DNA of 55,049 bases from an uncultured Calothrix sp. (GTDB lineage Bacteria > Cyanobacteriota > Cyanobacteriia > Cyanobacteriales > Nostocaceae). Below, piece by piece: positions 45,069 to 53,443 of this stretch. Under the pieces are notes generated by a model. That model was not told the DNA's origin. It saw only the letters and a program-made list of their open reading frames with translations, and made no database searches. The position numbers and the translations under genes are program-made. Numbering within the stretch: the stretch's first letter is position 1; each line of letters opens with the position of its first letter. The DNA lies in the NCBI GenBank assembly GCA_937973965.1, contig CALJJQ010000126.1, positions 1 to 55,049 of the forward strand, written 5' to 3'.

Positions 45069-45905
45069 ATGACTACACAAGTACTAGAATTAACCATTGG
45101 TTGGTTATACCCAAAATTAATGAGTACCTACGGCGACAGGGGTAATGTAATTACGATTGAGCGTCGTTGTCAATGGCGTGGATTTGGGGTAAAGGTTGTA
45201 CCCCTGGATCAGGATGCGGCTCCCGCAGATATTCGCTCAGTGGATATTATTGTCGGGGGTGGAGCGCAGGACAGACAACAGGAATTGGTGATGCGGGATT
45301 TGCAAGGTGCGAAGGCTGAGGCCATGCGTGAGAAAATAGAAGCAGGGACACCGGGGGTATTTACCTGTGGTTCTCCCCAATTGTTGGGACATTATTATGA
45401 ACCTAGTGTGGGACAAAGGATTGAAGGTTTGGGGATATTGGATTTAGTCTCAGTTCATCCTGGTGAAAATACTCAGCGTTGTATTGGTAATTTGGTCATT
45501 GAAGTTACCGCCACCAAGTTAGCTAGTGACCTGAAGGAGATGACGGGAATGACACCCTATCTAATCGGGTTTGAAAATCACGGTGGACGCACACGGTTAG
45601 GAAATGTGGAAGCTTTGGGACGGGTGGTATACGGATTAGGCAATAATGGTGAGGATGGTAGCGAAGGAGCCTTTTATCAAAATGCAATCGCCACCTATTC
45701 CCACGGACCATTATTACCGAAAAATCCGTTTGTCGCCGATTGGTTGATTCAAACTGGATTACGTTTAAAGTATCAACAACCGATTCAGCTATCACCCTTA
45801 GATGATGAGTTAGCTGTTTATGCACGTCAAGCGATGTTAAAACGCTTGAATGTCCAAATTTCTGCAGCAGAGAATCAACCTGTTGCTGTTAAATCCGCGT
45901 CATAA
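45069..45905 (+). CDS. gatD: Type 1 glutamine amidotransferase, lipid II isoglutaminyl synthase subunit (GatD-like)
   Basis: The 278-residue protein has a CobB/CobQ-like amidotransferase fold. The nucleophile C100 sits in FTCGSPQLLGHYYE and the catalytic histidine H212 in TYSHGPLLPKNP; IGWLYPKLMSTYGDRGNV and GFENHGGRT are typical of GatD. With the Mur-ligase-like MurT, GatD amidates D-Glu of the peptidoglycan stem. murT is usually adjacent in Firmicutes and actinobacteria, but none is in the flanking 5 kb here. Family is clear; whether this protein acts on peptidoglycan or another substrate is not proven by the sequence. The ATG at 45069 opens the conserved N terminus after six residues. Confidence 0.85.
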   Translation: MTTQVLELTIGWLYPKLMSTYGDRGNVITIERRCQWRGFGVKVVPLDQDAAPADIRSVDIIVGGGAQDRQQELVMRDLQGAKAEAMREKIEAGTPGVFTCGSPQLLGHYYEPSVGQRIEGLGILDLVSVHPGENTQRCIGNLVIEVTATKLASDLKEMTGMTPYLIGFENHGGRTRLGNVEALGRVVYGLGNNGEDGSEGAFYQNAIATYSHGPLLPKNPFVADWLIQTGLRLKYQQPIQLSPLDDELAVYARQAMLKRLNVQISAAENQPVAVKSAS

Positions 45906-46040
45906 GTGGGTAGGCAAAATCATTTGCGTCATGGTGCAGCAAAGCACGCTTCGCTGTACATTACAAATGGGTTTGTAGTAGTGGCTTTAACTACGAAAAG
46001 TTTTAATATACAGGTCTCAAGCGCTACTACGAACCTTTAT

Positions 46041-46070
46041 TCACCCCCTACTCCCTATTCCCTGCTCCCT
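46041..46070. repeat. Short tandem repeat overlapping a gene's 3' end
   Basis: CCCTACTCCCTATTCCCTGC followed by TCCCT, the inverse of GGGAGCAGGGAATAGGGAGT. It encodes the last six codons and the TAG stop of the SLH gene on the minus strand. Confidence 0.8.
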
Positions 46071-46719
46071 CAGATTCAAAGTTGGCTTTGGGGACTACGG
46101 GGGTTTCCGGTTGGGGTTGGTTACGCTCCCGGTAAGCATTAAGTAATAATGCCATATCTCCCCTGGTCATGGGTTGAAGGGGTTGCAAATATTTATTTTG
46201 TTCCGGATTGAGAAAACCTTCCGCAACAACTGTGGCGATCGCACGACGGGCCCAAGTTGGTATACTATTATGGTCGGGGAATTTACTCAGGAATTCGTTG
46301 ACGGTTTGATCGGGAAATTGGAACACTCCGTAAGCTTGGGCAAAAATTGCGATCGCTTCTGCACGGGTTATTTGTTGGTTCGGGAAAAACAGGTTATTCC
46401 GATATCCCTGCATGATATTGGTTTTTAATACTGTTTGGATACTGCGATAATGGGGGTGTTGGGGTGGTACATCCACTACTCTAATGTCCTGGGGATTTAA
46501 ATCTTGACGCAGGTCTAAACGAAATACCCGCACCATAATTGATGCTAATTCACCCCGACTAATAAATCTTTCTGGATAAAATTGACCATCTCCCAAGTTA
46601 TCCATCCATTTGAGTGCAACAACTTTGTTAATTGGATCGGATGGTTGAGCCAATCCCATACTTGGTAGGAATTGTAATAGCAGAATCAAATATATGCTGC
46701 GAATTAATTTGAATTTCAT
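46048..46719 (-). CDS. Secreted SLH-domain protein
   Basis: From ATG 46719 the product is 223 residues: a signal peptide (KFKLIRSIYLILLLQFLPSMGLAQ) and then three SLH-like units, recognisable by FISRGELASIMVRVF, QITRAEAIAIFAQAYG and PMTRGDMALLLNAYR at their ends. It is probably attached to the cell wall or outer envelope. The frame is open up to a GTG at 46890, but that extension runs through dispersed repeats and would bury the signal peptide, so I reject it. The C terminus ESEGAGNRE and the stop come from a GGGAGTAGGG-type repeat, meaning that the original tail has probably been replaced. Confidence 0.82.
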   Translation of the reverse strand: MKFKLIRSIYLILLLQFLPSMGLAQPSDPINKVVALKWMDNLGDGQFYPERFISRGELASIMVRVFRLDLRQDLNPQDIRVVDVPPQHPHYRSIQTVLKTNIMQGYRNNLFFPNQQITRAEAIAIFAQAYGVFQFPDQTVNEFLSKFPDHNSIPTWARRAIATVVAEGFLNPEQNKYLQPLQPMTRGDMALLLNAYRERNQPQPETPVVPKANFESEGAGNRE

Positions 46720-46881
46720 TGGTAGATAGGAAATAGATGGATATAAATCGTTTTTTTCAAAGGAATTATTTGATAATAATTCGTAAACAAAAATGTCAAT
46801 CCTAGCACTCAAAATTGAGAATACAGGAGGTTTTTTTTGATTCTCACCCTGATTTATCTGTATTCGCAGTCGGGAGTAGGG

Positions 46882-46909
46882 TCGAGACACGACATGTCTC
46901 GTCTGTACG
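46882..46909. repeat. Dispersed palindrome, copy 8
   Basis: TCGAGACACGACATG then TCTCGTCTGTACG; a GACATGTC core like copy 7. Confidence 0.8.
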
Positions 46910-46957
46910 GTAATTAGTGATTAGTGAAAAAATCAATCCTTGACTCCAGGTTGATCA

Positions 46958-46981
46958 CTCACCTGTGAAAATTTCAGGATT
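46958..46981. repeat. CTCACCTGTGAG element, copy 3
   Basis: CTCACCTGTGAAAATTTCAG, related to the blocks at 30604 and 30763. Confidence 0.55.
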
Positions 46982-47275
46982 ATTCTCTCCCACCCCTGAC
47001 TTTGAGATTGATTGAGTACTAGTTTATAAGACTGTTTGCATCCGTGCTACGTTCCCATTTCAGTATAAATATTAAAAATCCGCACTCCCTAGTACGGGTT
47101 TTTGAAATTGCAAATGAATAATAACGGTAATCTCTGGTAATAGGGATTATGGGTGATACAAATTACTTGTTTGTGCAAAGAAGGTCAACACCCCCTTTTT
47201 CTCCATAGCCTACATGTAAAGAACTTTGTACAACAGAACTGGTTTTTCCTCATCCCTGCACACCGGAAAATGGCC

Positions 47276-47503
47276 TTATTTTGCAGATTCAACTACAATC
47301 AATAAACCAAGAACCGACATGAGGATAAGTCCGGTGGTGATAATTAACTGGGTGACGCTGGGAAAAGCGCTGACGGCTAAAGCCGATAGACCAAATAAAT
47401 GAGATAATAAATAGGCGATCGCAAACCCAGCAATCATCAGTAAAAAGTATTTAATTAGGTGGACAACTAAGCGGAACACGGGGTTGTAGCGATTGGTAGT
47501 CAT
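47276..47503 (-). CDS. Small two-TM membrane protein
   Basis: A 75-residue protein starting MTTNRYNPVFRLVVHLIKYF with two hydrophobic segments (about residues 15-35 and 48-70) and a short polar tail. The pattern, start ATG and codon use fit a real small membrane protein; I do not recognise a named family. It is followed by a repeat-rich gap and is divergent from the NB-ARC gene. Confidence 0.6.
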   Translation of the reverse strand: MTTNRYNPVFRLVVHLIKYFLLMIAGFAIAYLLSHLFGLSALAVSAFPSVTQLIITTGLILMSVLGLLIVVESAK

Positions 47504-47833
47504 GGTTTACCATCCTGAGATTTGCAAATAATTTAAGTGGTGAGATTTTCGTTGCTATTACGTTTTGACTCCTCACTCCACAGGAATGACCACAGAACCT
47601 TTTCTTTGAACGCGAAATATAATTAACCAGTAGCACCAAGTTGATTTGCTTTCCTGTGATACTACAACTGTAATCAAAACCTCGGTGCTTGTAAATACTG
47701 TAATGTAGGGATTTGAATAATCTAATTTGTAGGATATTTTGTAGGATATTGTAGGATGGGTGTAAAAAACTTACTTTATCAATGTGTCCAATTATCGCTA
47801 GACTAGTATTATAAAAGACATATCTGGTTGCGA
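47504..47833. other. Intergenic region upstream of the NB-ARC gene
   Basis: About 330 bases. Near 47728-47757 there are three direct copies of TTGTAGGATA spaced 12-14 bases apart, a short tandem repeat. No gene or clear promoter can be placed. Confidence 0.55.
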
Positions 47834-50227
47834 ATGGGTGCAGAAGAAGCCTTAAATTTTATCGACCAATTAGTTTTCAATCGCCGAGGAAAACATCTAG
47901 ATATTCCGCAACGCATATTATTGCGGGAGTTGTGGCAAGATAACAAGCGCAGGTACGAAGTCATTGCTCAACAATCAGGATACTCTAGTATTTATCTGCG
48001 GGAAGTGGGTGCGCAATTATGGCGAGTGCTTTCTGATGTGTTGCAGGAAAAGGTCAGTAAGACTTCTTTTTCTGGTGCTGTCAAACGATTATGGCATCGA
48101 CAGCATCCATCTGAGCATAGTATGATTTCTACCCAATTGGTTAACCCTGGGATTAATTCTGGGATAAATAAAAATAATGACGGTAGTCCCGATATTAATC
48201 ACCCAACCAATATTAACACAAATTTTTTAGGGCGCGATCGCGAATTACAGGATTTAGATGCTGCGGTTGGTAATGGTGCAAAAATCATTCTGATTCAAGG
48301 ACGGGGTGGTGTTGGCAAAACCACCCTTGCGCGGAAATTCTTTAAAACTCGTTATTTTGATGTCGTCCTGGAATTGTGGATGGCTACGGAACGACAAAAT
48401 TTAACTCCTGCGGAAACGGTGATTGAGGAGTGGTTACGACGGGATTTTAATGAGGAACCGGGACGGGATTTTGGAATTAATTTAGAACGATTACGGCGGA
48501 AATTACGGGATTCTGGGTACAAAATCGGTGTTTTGATTGATAATTTGGATACTGCTCTTGACCGGGATGGTAAGTTGATTGATACTCGTCGTCCCTATGT
48601 GGAATTGTTGCGGGTTTTGGCTGACCCTGGAGTGAATTCAACAACCATCATTACCAGTCGAGAAAGGTTGTGTGAAGCCGCGATTGAGGTCTATTCCTAT
48701 CCTTTGAAGGGATTAAATGCAGATGCATGGCGACATTTTTTCCGCAGTCGTGAATTAGATTCCCAATCCGATATTATCACCGAAATGTGTCACGCCTATG
48801 GTGGGAATCCCAAGGCGATGCAGATTATTTGTAGTGCTATTATTACGGATTATAATCGGGAAATTGACCCCTATTGGCAGGAAAATCGGAATAATTTGTT
48901 AAGCGAACGCCAATTAAATGATTTGGTGACAAGTCAATTTAATCGACTGGAACAAACTAACCAGGAAGCCTATAATTTACTGTTACGTTTGGGATGTTAT
49001 CGCTATCAAGATATTACTTCTGTCCCCCTTGCAGGGGTATTATGTTTATTATGGGATGTGCCAGAATTGCAACGTCGGCGTGCGGTGAAGATTTTACAGG
49101 ATTTTTCTCTTTTAGAGGTGAAAAAGGGACAGTATTGGTTACATCCAGTGATTCGTGACGAGGCGATCGCTCGGCTGAAGTTTACATCGGAATGGGAACA
49201 GGTTAACCGCATTGCGGCTCAGTTTTGGACTGATTATGTTCAGATTATCACCGATATTGATGATGCTTTGATGGCTTTAGAAGCCTATTATCATTATTTA
49301 GAAATTGGTGATTATGCGGAAGCGGGTAATGTTATTTTATTGCGACGAGGTAGTTTAGAAAAAATTCCCTTACCTTTAGGTTGCTCCCTGTATCATTTGG
49401 GGCTACTGCAAAAAATTATTTCTGCGATCACACCAATTATTCATAATATCAAAAATAATGAATCGCGAGTGCAACTGTATAATATTCTTGGTTATAGTCA
49501 CCGCATTATTGGCAATTTAAAAGAGGCACTCAAATGTCATCAAGCTGCTCAACGGATCGTTGATACCAGCTATTTATCTCGTCATCGCATGTCTACTTTG
49601 CTCAACCTCGGTTTATGTCGCATGGAATTAGGGGAATTAGAAGATGCCAGGTATTTTTTTGAAACTGTGATTCAGTTAGTGATGGAGGCTAATACTCGTT
49701 TTGAGTACATGGCTTTTTGTCAAGTTAATCTGGCTTATATTGATTCCTTTCTCGGTGGTAATGACGAAATTCACACATTAGTGAAAAATGCCGAAGAGAG
49801 TGTTTATAATACCCGTCTAACCACCTGGGGCTATGCCTATTGTTTATTATTTATTGCTTTTACCTATAAAAATTTAGGTGATTTAGATAGGTCTTTGCAA
49901 TTGTGTCTGCAAGTAATTAGCTATTCAGAAGAAAATAATTTTACCCAAGTCCAAGGAAAGGCAATTAGTTGTCTCGCAGAAATTAAGCGGGAGCAAAATC
50001 TATTAACAGAAGCCTGTATCGAGCATAAAAAAGCAATTGAAATTTTAAAGAAAATGGGAGCTAAATGTGATTTAGCTGAAGCATACTATCAATGTGCTAT
50101 TACCCAACGAAAACATGGCCAATGGAATCTGAGCAATGATAATTTTGTTCAGGCGATGAATATCTTTACAGAGATTGATGCACCGAAGCAGTTTGAAAAG
50201 GTAAAATTCAGGATGAATCTTGATTAA
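47834..50227 (+). CDS. NB-ARC STAND NTPase with N-terminal helical domain and TPRs
   Basis: The 797-residue protein begins with an 85-residue helical, HTH-like domain (AEEALNFIDQLVF, PQRILLRELWQ, RRYEVIAQQSGYS) of the kind found at the start of many cyanobacterial NTPase signalling proteins. The NB-ARC core (about 130-400) has the P-loop GRGGVGKTTLARKF, Walker B GVLIDNLD, the sensor TTIITSRERL and GGNPKAMQ at the GxP position. TPR-like helices fill about 530-797. STAND proteins of this layout act as ligand-triggered switches, in regulation or in antiviral defence; no effector domain or toxin-like neighbour is visible, so the output may be the N-terminal domain. I use ATG 47834 rather than TTG 47828. 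Confidence 0.88.
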   Translation: MGAEEALNFIDQLVFNRRGKHLDIPQRILLRELWQDNKRRYEVIAQQSGYSSIYLREVGAQLWRVLSDVLQEKVSKTSFSGAVKRLWHRQHPSEHSMISTQLVNPGINSGINKNNDGSPDINHPTNINTNFLGRDRELQDLDAAVGNGAKIILIQGRGGVGKTTLARKFFKTRYFDVVLELWMATERQNLTPAETVIEEWLRRDFNEEPGRDFGINLERLRRKLRDSGYKIGVLIDNLDTALDRDGKLIDTRRPYVELLRVLADPGVNSTTIITSRERLCEAAIEVYSYPLKGLNADAWRHFFRSRELDSQSDIITEMCHAYGGNPKAMQIICSAIITDYNREIDPYWQENRNNLLSERQLNDLVTSQFNRLEQTNQEAYNLLLRLGCYRYQDITSVPLAGVLCLLWDVPELQRRRAVKILQDFSLLEVKKGQYWLHPVIRDEAIARLKFTSEWEQVNRIAAQFWTDYVQIITDIDDALMALEAYYHYLEIGDYAEAGNVILLRRGSLEKIPLPLGCSLYHLGLLQKIISAITPIIHNIKNNESRVQLYNILGYSHRIIGNLKEALKCHQAAQRIVDTSYLSRHRMSTLLNLGLCRMELGELEDARYFFETVIQLVMEANTRFEYMAFCQVNLAYIDSFLGGNDEIHTLVKNAEESVYNTRLTTWGYAYCLLFIAFTYKNLGDLDRSLQLCLQVISYSEENNFTQVQGKAISCLAEIKREQNLLTEACIEHKKAIEILKKMGAKCDLAEAYYQCAITQRKHGQWNLSNDNFVQAMNIFTEIDAPKQFEKVKFRMNLD

Positions 50228-50407
50228 TACCTAAAAAATTCCTTGTGAGGTGAAGGAGCAGAAGATAAATCATGTCGCTGCATATTGATTTATATACCTT
50301 CGGTTTTCGGTTCTAATTCAACCCTATTGGACAATATCTGCCAAACAAAAATCTAATTGCTATAGTTGAATAATTATCACCAAATCTTTGTTATTGACAG
50401 TGCGACT

Positions 50408-52753
50408 ATGTGGATAATTGCCGTATTGATATGTCTAGGGTGGATAGTATCTCTGTGTTTACACGAATTTGGACACGCAATTACCGCATATTGGGGTGGT
50501 GATAAATCGGTCAAGGACAAAGGTTATTTAACCCTCAATCCCCTCAAATATACCGACCCCGGAGTCAGTTTACTGATGCCATTATTAATTCTCATGATTG
50601 GTGGTATTGCTTTACCGGGGGGTGCGGTGTACATTGACCATCAAAGTTTACGCGATCGCAAATGGGAAAGTGCGGTGTCTGTTGCTGGTCCGTTTGCAGA
50701 TATGGTGATTGCTGTGGTGTTATCGATTCCCTTCATTTTTGGTTGGCACAATGCAATCTTGGATGGGTCTGGTGGTGATAGCTGGTGGATGTATATTTAT
50801 CCCGCGATCGCCTATGTAATTAACTTGAATATTTTTGTAGTTTTGATTAATTTATTACCCATACCGGGTTTAGATGGATTTGGGATAATTGCACCTTGGC
50901 TACCTCGTCAAATTAAACCGCGAATTAACTGGTTATACCGCTATGGTATTTGGATTTTGATGGGGTTGTTATGGTTAGTACCACCCTTTAGTCGGGGGTT
51001 GTGGGAAATAACTTTTATGTTAGGAAATGTACTTCAGGTTCCCCGTGAATTAATTTTTGTGGGTAGTGAGGGATTTCGTCAATATTCGGTGTTCTTTGTC
51101 TTGGGTTTAATTGGTTTTCTATGGATATTTCGGGATAAAAATAAAGACCAATACTGTCGTGGTAGTCAATTAGTTTCCCAAGGAAAGTATGACCAAGCCT
51201 TAATTAAATTTGACACGCTAGTACAACGTCAACCAGACAACCCTGACGCTTTATTTATGCAGGGATATACCCTCTATTGTCTTAGTCGCTACGATGACGC
51301 ACTGACAGCCTATGCAAGGGCTTTAGAATTTCAACCGAACTCTGCCCAAATTTACTACTATCAAGGTATATTATACCAAGAAGTCGCCGATGCCGCCGCA
51401 GCCATCGCATCATTTACACGAGCAATCCAGGAAAATCCAGAGGACACAAAAAGCTGGCAAAAAATTGCTGAATTACAATTTGCGCAACAAGTAAACACCG
51501 AAGCTTTAACAGCTATAAATCAAGCCTTAGAGCTAGAACCAAATCAAGCCGCAGCATGGGAACTCAAAGCAGATATACTCAAACATTTACATCAAACTAC
51601 AGAAGCGATCGCGGCCTATCATCAAGCCTTTAATCTCAACCCAAATTCCACCGCCTGGATCAAGCTGGTTAAATTATACGAGCAAATCCACACTCCAGCA
51701 CAAGACCAAACCGAAAATCTATTGGCAATTTACACCTGTAAACTGTGCTTACAACCCCACAACCCAGAAATTTGGTATCGACAGGGAATTAGCTACAACA
51801 AACTTCAACGTCCCCAGGAAGCAGCGACATCCTACCAACAGGGATTAGCATATTTAACCCATCAAACCAAACGTCATCCCCGCAATCCCCAAGCTTGGCT
51901 AGAACAAGCCAAATACCTGGAAAAAATCCACCGTCACCCAGAAGCAGAAACAGCCTATCAACAAGCTGCAACCCTCCTAGAAAGGAAACTGCAACGTCAA
52001 CAGCAACAATCCACAGCCGAAGACTGGTATGAATACGGATTAATCCTGGAGAAAATTCAACAACCCACCCCAGCGATCACAGCATACACCCAAGCGATCG
52101 CTCTTGACCCCAAGTTCGAGCAAGCAGCTTACCAAATTACCCTAATCCACATCCATGACCAAGCATACCACCAAGCTCTCACAAGTTGCGATCAAGTGCT
52201 AGAACATCGTCCCACAGATAGTAGTATGTGGTGGTTACGGGGTGATATCCTCATCAAACTCGAAAAATATGAACAAGCAATAGCAGCTTGCGATCGCGCA
52301 ATTAAACTCTTTCCGGAATTCTACGGTTTTTGGCTTTCCCGTGGTACTGCTTTGTATTATCTACATCAGTATACCGACGCACACGCAGCCTACGACACAG
52401 CCACCCAAACCCAACCTAAATCAGCAAAAGCCTGGAATTATAAAGCTTTGGCATTAATAAAATTAGCTCAGAGCGCCACAGATTTACCCGTGTCCCCAGT
52501 CTTCGATAGCACCAAGCTATTAAATGATGCCATGATTGCCCTCGAACAAGCCATCAAAATTAATCCCAATTATGGGGATGCCTGGTATAATCAAGCTTGT
52601 ATTTTCGCATTACAAAATAATCATCAGTCGGCAATTATAGCACTTACCCAAGCAATTAAAATTGAACCAGAAAAATACAGATATTTAGCTCAACAAGATC
52701 AAGACCTGATCAATCTACATCAACATCCTGATTTGAACAAACTTATGAAATAA
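50408..52753 (+). CDS. M50-type intramembrane metalloprotease fused to TPR repeats
   Basis: The 781-residue protein starts with an integral-membrane site-2-protease-like domain of about 250 residues: zinc motif H19-E-F-G-H23 and the third-ligand motif NLLPIPGLDGFG. An internal helix pair GALPGGAVY-like and SVAGPFADMV matches the FieF/S2P rhomboid-unrelated M50 family. After a final TM (about 225-242) come roughly a dozen TPRs (first units YDQALIKFDTLVQRQPDNPDA and YDDALTAYARALEFQPNSAQ). The protease may cut a membrane regulator and the TPRs select partners, but this is inferred. The frame allows TTG 50366, but MWIIAVLICLGW at 50408 is the usual family start. It lies 180 bases after the NB-ARC gene on the same strand. 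Confidence 0.88.
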   Translation: MWIIAVLICLGWIVSLCLHEFGHAITAYWGGDKSVKDKGYLTLNPLKYTDPGVSLLMPLLILMIGGIALPGGAVYIDHQSLRDRKWESAVSVAGPFADMVIAVVLSIPFIFGWHNAILDGSGGDSWWMYIYPAIAYVINLNIFVVLINLLPIPGLDGFGIIAPWLPRQIKPRINWLYRYGIWILMGLLWLVPPFSRGLWEITFMLGNVLQVPRELIFVGSEGFRQYSVFFVLGLIGFLWIFRDKNKDQYCRGSQLVSQGKYDQALIKFDTLVQRQPDNPDALFMQGYTLYCLSRYDDALTAYARALEFQPNSAQIYYYQGILYQEVADAAAAIASFTRAIQENPEDTKSWQKIAELQFAQQVNTEALTAINQALELEPNQAAAWELKADILKHLHQTTEAIAAYHQAFNLNPNSTAWIKLVKLYEQIHTPAQDQTENLLAIYTCKLCLQPHNPEIWYRQGISYNKLQRPQEAATSYQQGLAYLTHQTKRHPRNPQAWLEQAKYLEKIHRHPEAETAYQQAATLLERKLQRQQQQSTAEDWYEYGLILEKIQQPTPAITAYTQAIALDPKFEQAAYQITLIHIHDQAYHQALTSCDQVLEHRPTDSSMWWLRGDILIKLEKYEQAIAACDRAIKLFPEFYGFWLSRGTALYYLHQYTDAHAAYDTATQTQPKSAKAWNYKALALIKLAQSATDLPVSPVFDSTKLLNDAMIALEQAIKINPNYGDAWYNQACIFALQNNHQSAIIALTQAIKIEPEKYRYLAQQDQDLINLHQHPDLNKLMK

Positions 52754-52798
52754 GCTATAGCCTTTCCCAAGCGTTTTTAAAAATTACAAATTACGTAC

Positions 52799-52841
52799 GC
52801 AAAGCTTTGCTGCAGGCTATTACAAATTACAAATTACAAAT
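52799..52841. repeat. GCAAAGCTTTGC palindrome and ATTACAA tandem repeat
   Basis: The 12-base palindrome GCAAAGCTTTGC (52799-52810) is followed by TGCAGGC and then three ATTACAA units ending three bases before tsaC. A diverged GCAAAGCACGCTTCGC copy lies near 45940. Confidence 0.75.
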
Positions 52842-52843
52842 CT

Positions 52844-53443
52844 ATGACACAAGTAACACTTGAAACCCTAATTCAAGGTGCATTAGCAGGTAAAATCATC
52901 AGTTTTCCCACAGACACAGTTCCAGCACTCGCAGTTAAACCCGAATTAGCAGAATTGATTTTTCAAGCGAAACAGCGTCGTCAAGATAAACCACTAATTT
53001 TGATGACAGCTACCATTGCGGAAATTTGGGATTACGTTATCGGTAGTCCAACAGAGTTAAAAATTTGGCAACAAGTAGCAGCCAAATTCCTACCAGGAGC
53101 GCTGACTTTAGTTTTACCATCATCACCACGTGTCCCTGCAACCATGAATCCCCAGGAACCGACAACCATCGGTGTACGCGTACCCAACTTGGAACTAGCA
53201 CAAACTATATTACAGCAAACAGGTCCCCTTGCAACCACTAGTGCTAACCTTTCTGAACAACCACCCCTAATGACCATCCCTGAGATTAATGCTCAATTCC
53301 CGCAGGTATTAACTTTAACTCCCGATTTTGATACCGTAAGTATTGGTAAACCATCTACGGTGATTAAGTGGGATAATGGTCAATGGCAAATATTACGACA
53401 AGGTAGCATTGAATTTAATTGGGAATTGTCAACTTTACTATAA
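52844..53443 (+). CDS. tsaC: L-threonylcarbamoyladenylate synthase
   Basis: The 199-residue protein is the short (TsaC/YrdC) form of the enzyme that makes threonylcarbamoyl-AMP from threonine, bicarbonate and ATP for the t6A37 modification of ANN-decoding tRNAs. Signature residues are seen in SFPTDTVPALAV, the basic KQRRQDKPL motif that binds triphosphate, FLPGALTLVLPSS, TIGVRVPN and the nucleotide loop TTSANLSEQ, with STVIKWD and ILRQGSI at the end. It lacks the extra Sua5 C-terminal domain. Its stop overlaps the stop region of the convergent gene by six bases. Confidence 0.92.
   Translation: MTQVTLETLIQGALAGKIISFPTDTVPALAVKPELAELIFQAKQRRQDKPLILMTATIAEIWDYVIGSPTELKIWQQVAAKFLPGALTLVLPSSPRVPATMNPQEPTTIGVRVPNLELAQTILQQTGPLATTSANLSEQPPLMTIPEINAQFPQVLTLTPDFDTVSIGKPSTVIKWDNGQWQILRQGSIEFNWELSTLL

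Larger units (their letters stand above)
46720..47275. other. Intergenic region with repeats
   Basis: Holds a GGGAGTAGG repeat (46870-46880), a dispersed palindrome (46882-46909) and a CTCACCTGTGA block (46958-46981), the same arrangement as between pixI and pixJ. I see no gene. Confidence 0.6.

Noticed and set aside
46720-46890. N-terminal extension of the SLH protein to GTG 46890
   Set aside because: The extra 57 residues are translated from dispersed repeats and would place the signal peptide internally.
52799-52810. GCAAAGCTTTGC palindrome as an operator of tsaC
   Set aside because: A diverged form occurs elsewhere in the window with other repeats, so a dispersed repeat is the simpler explanation.
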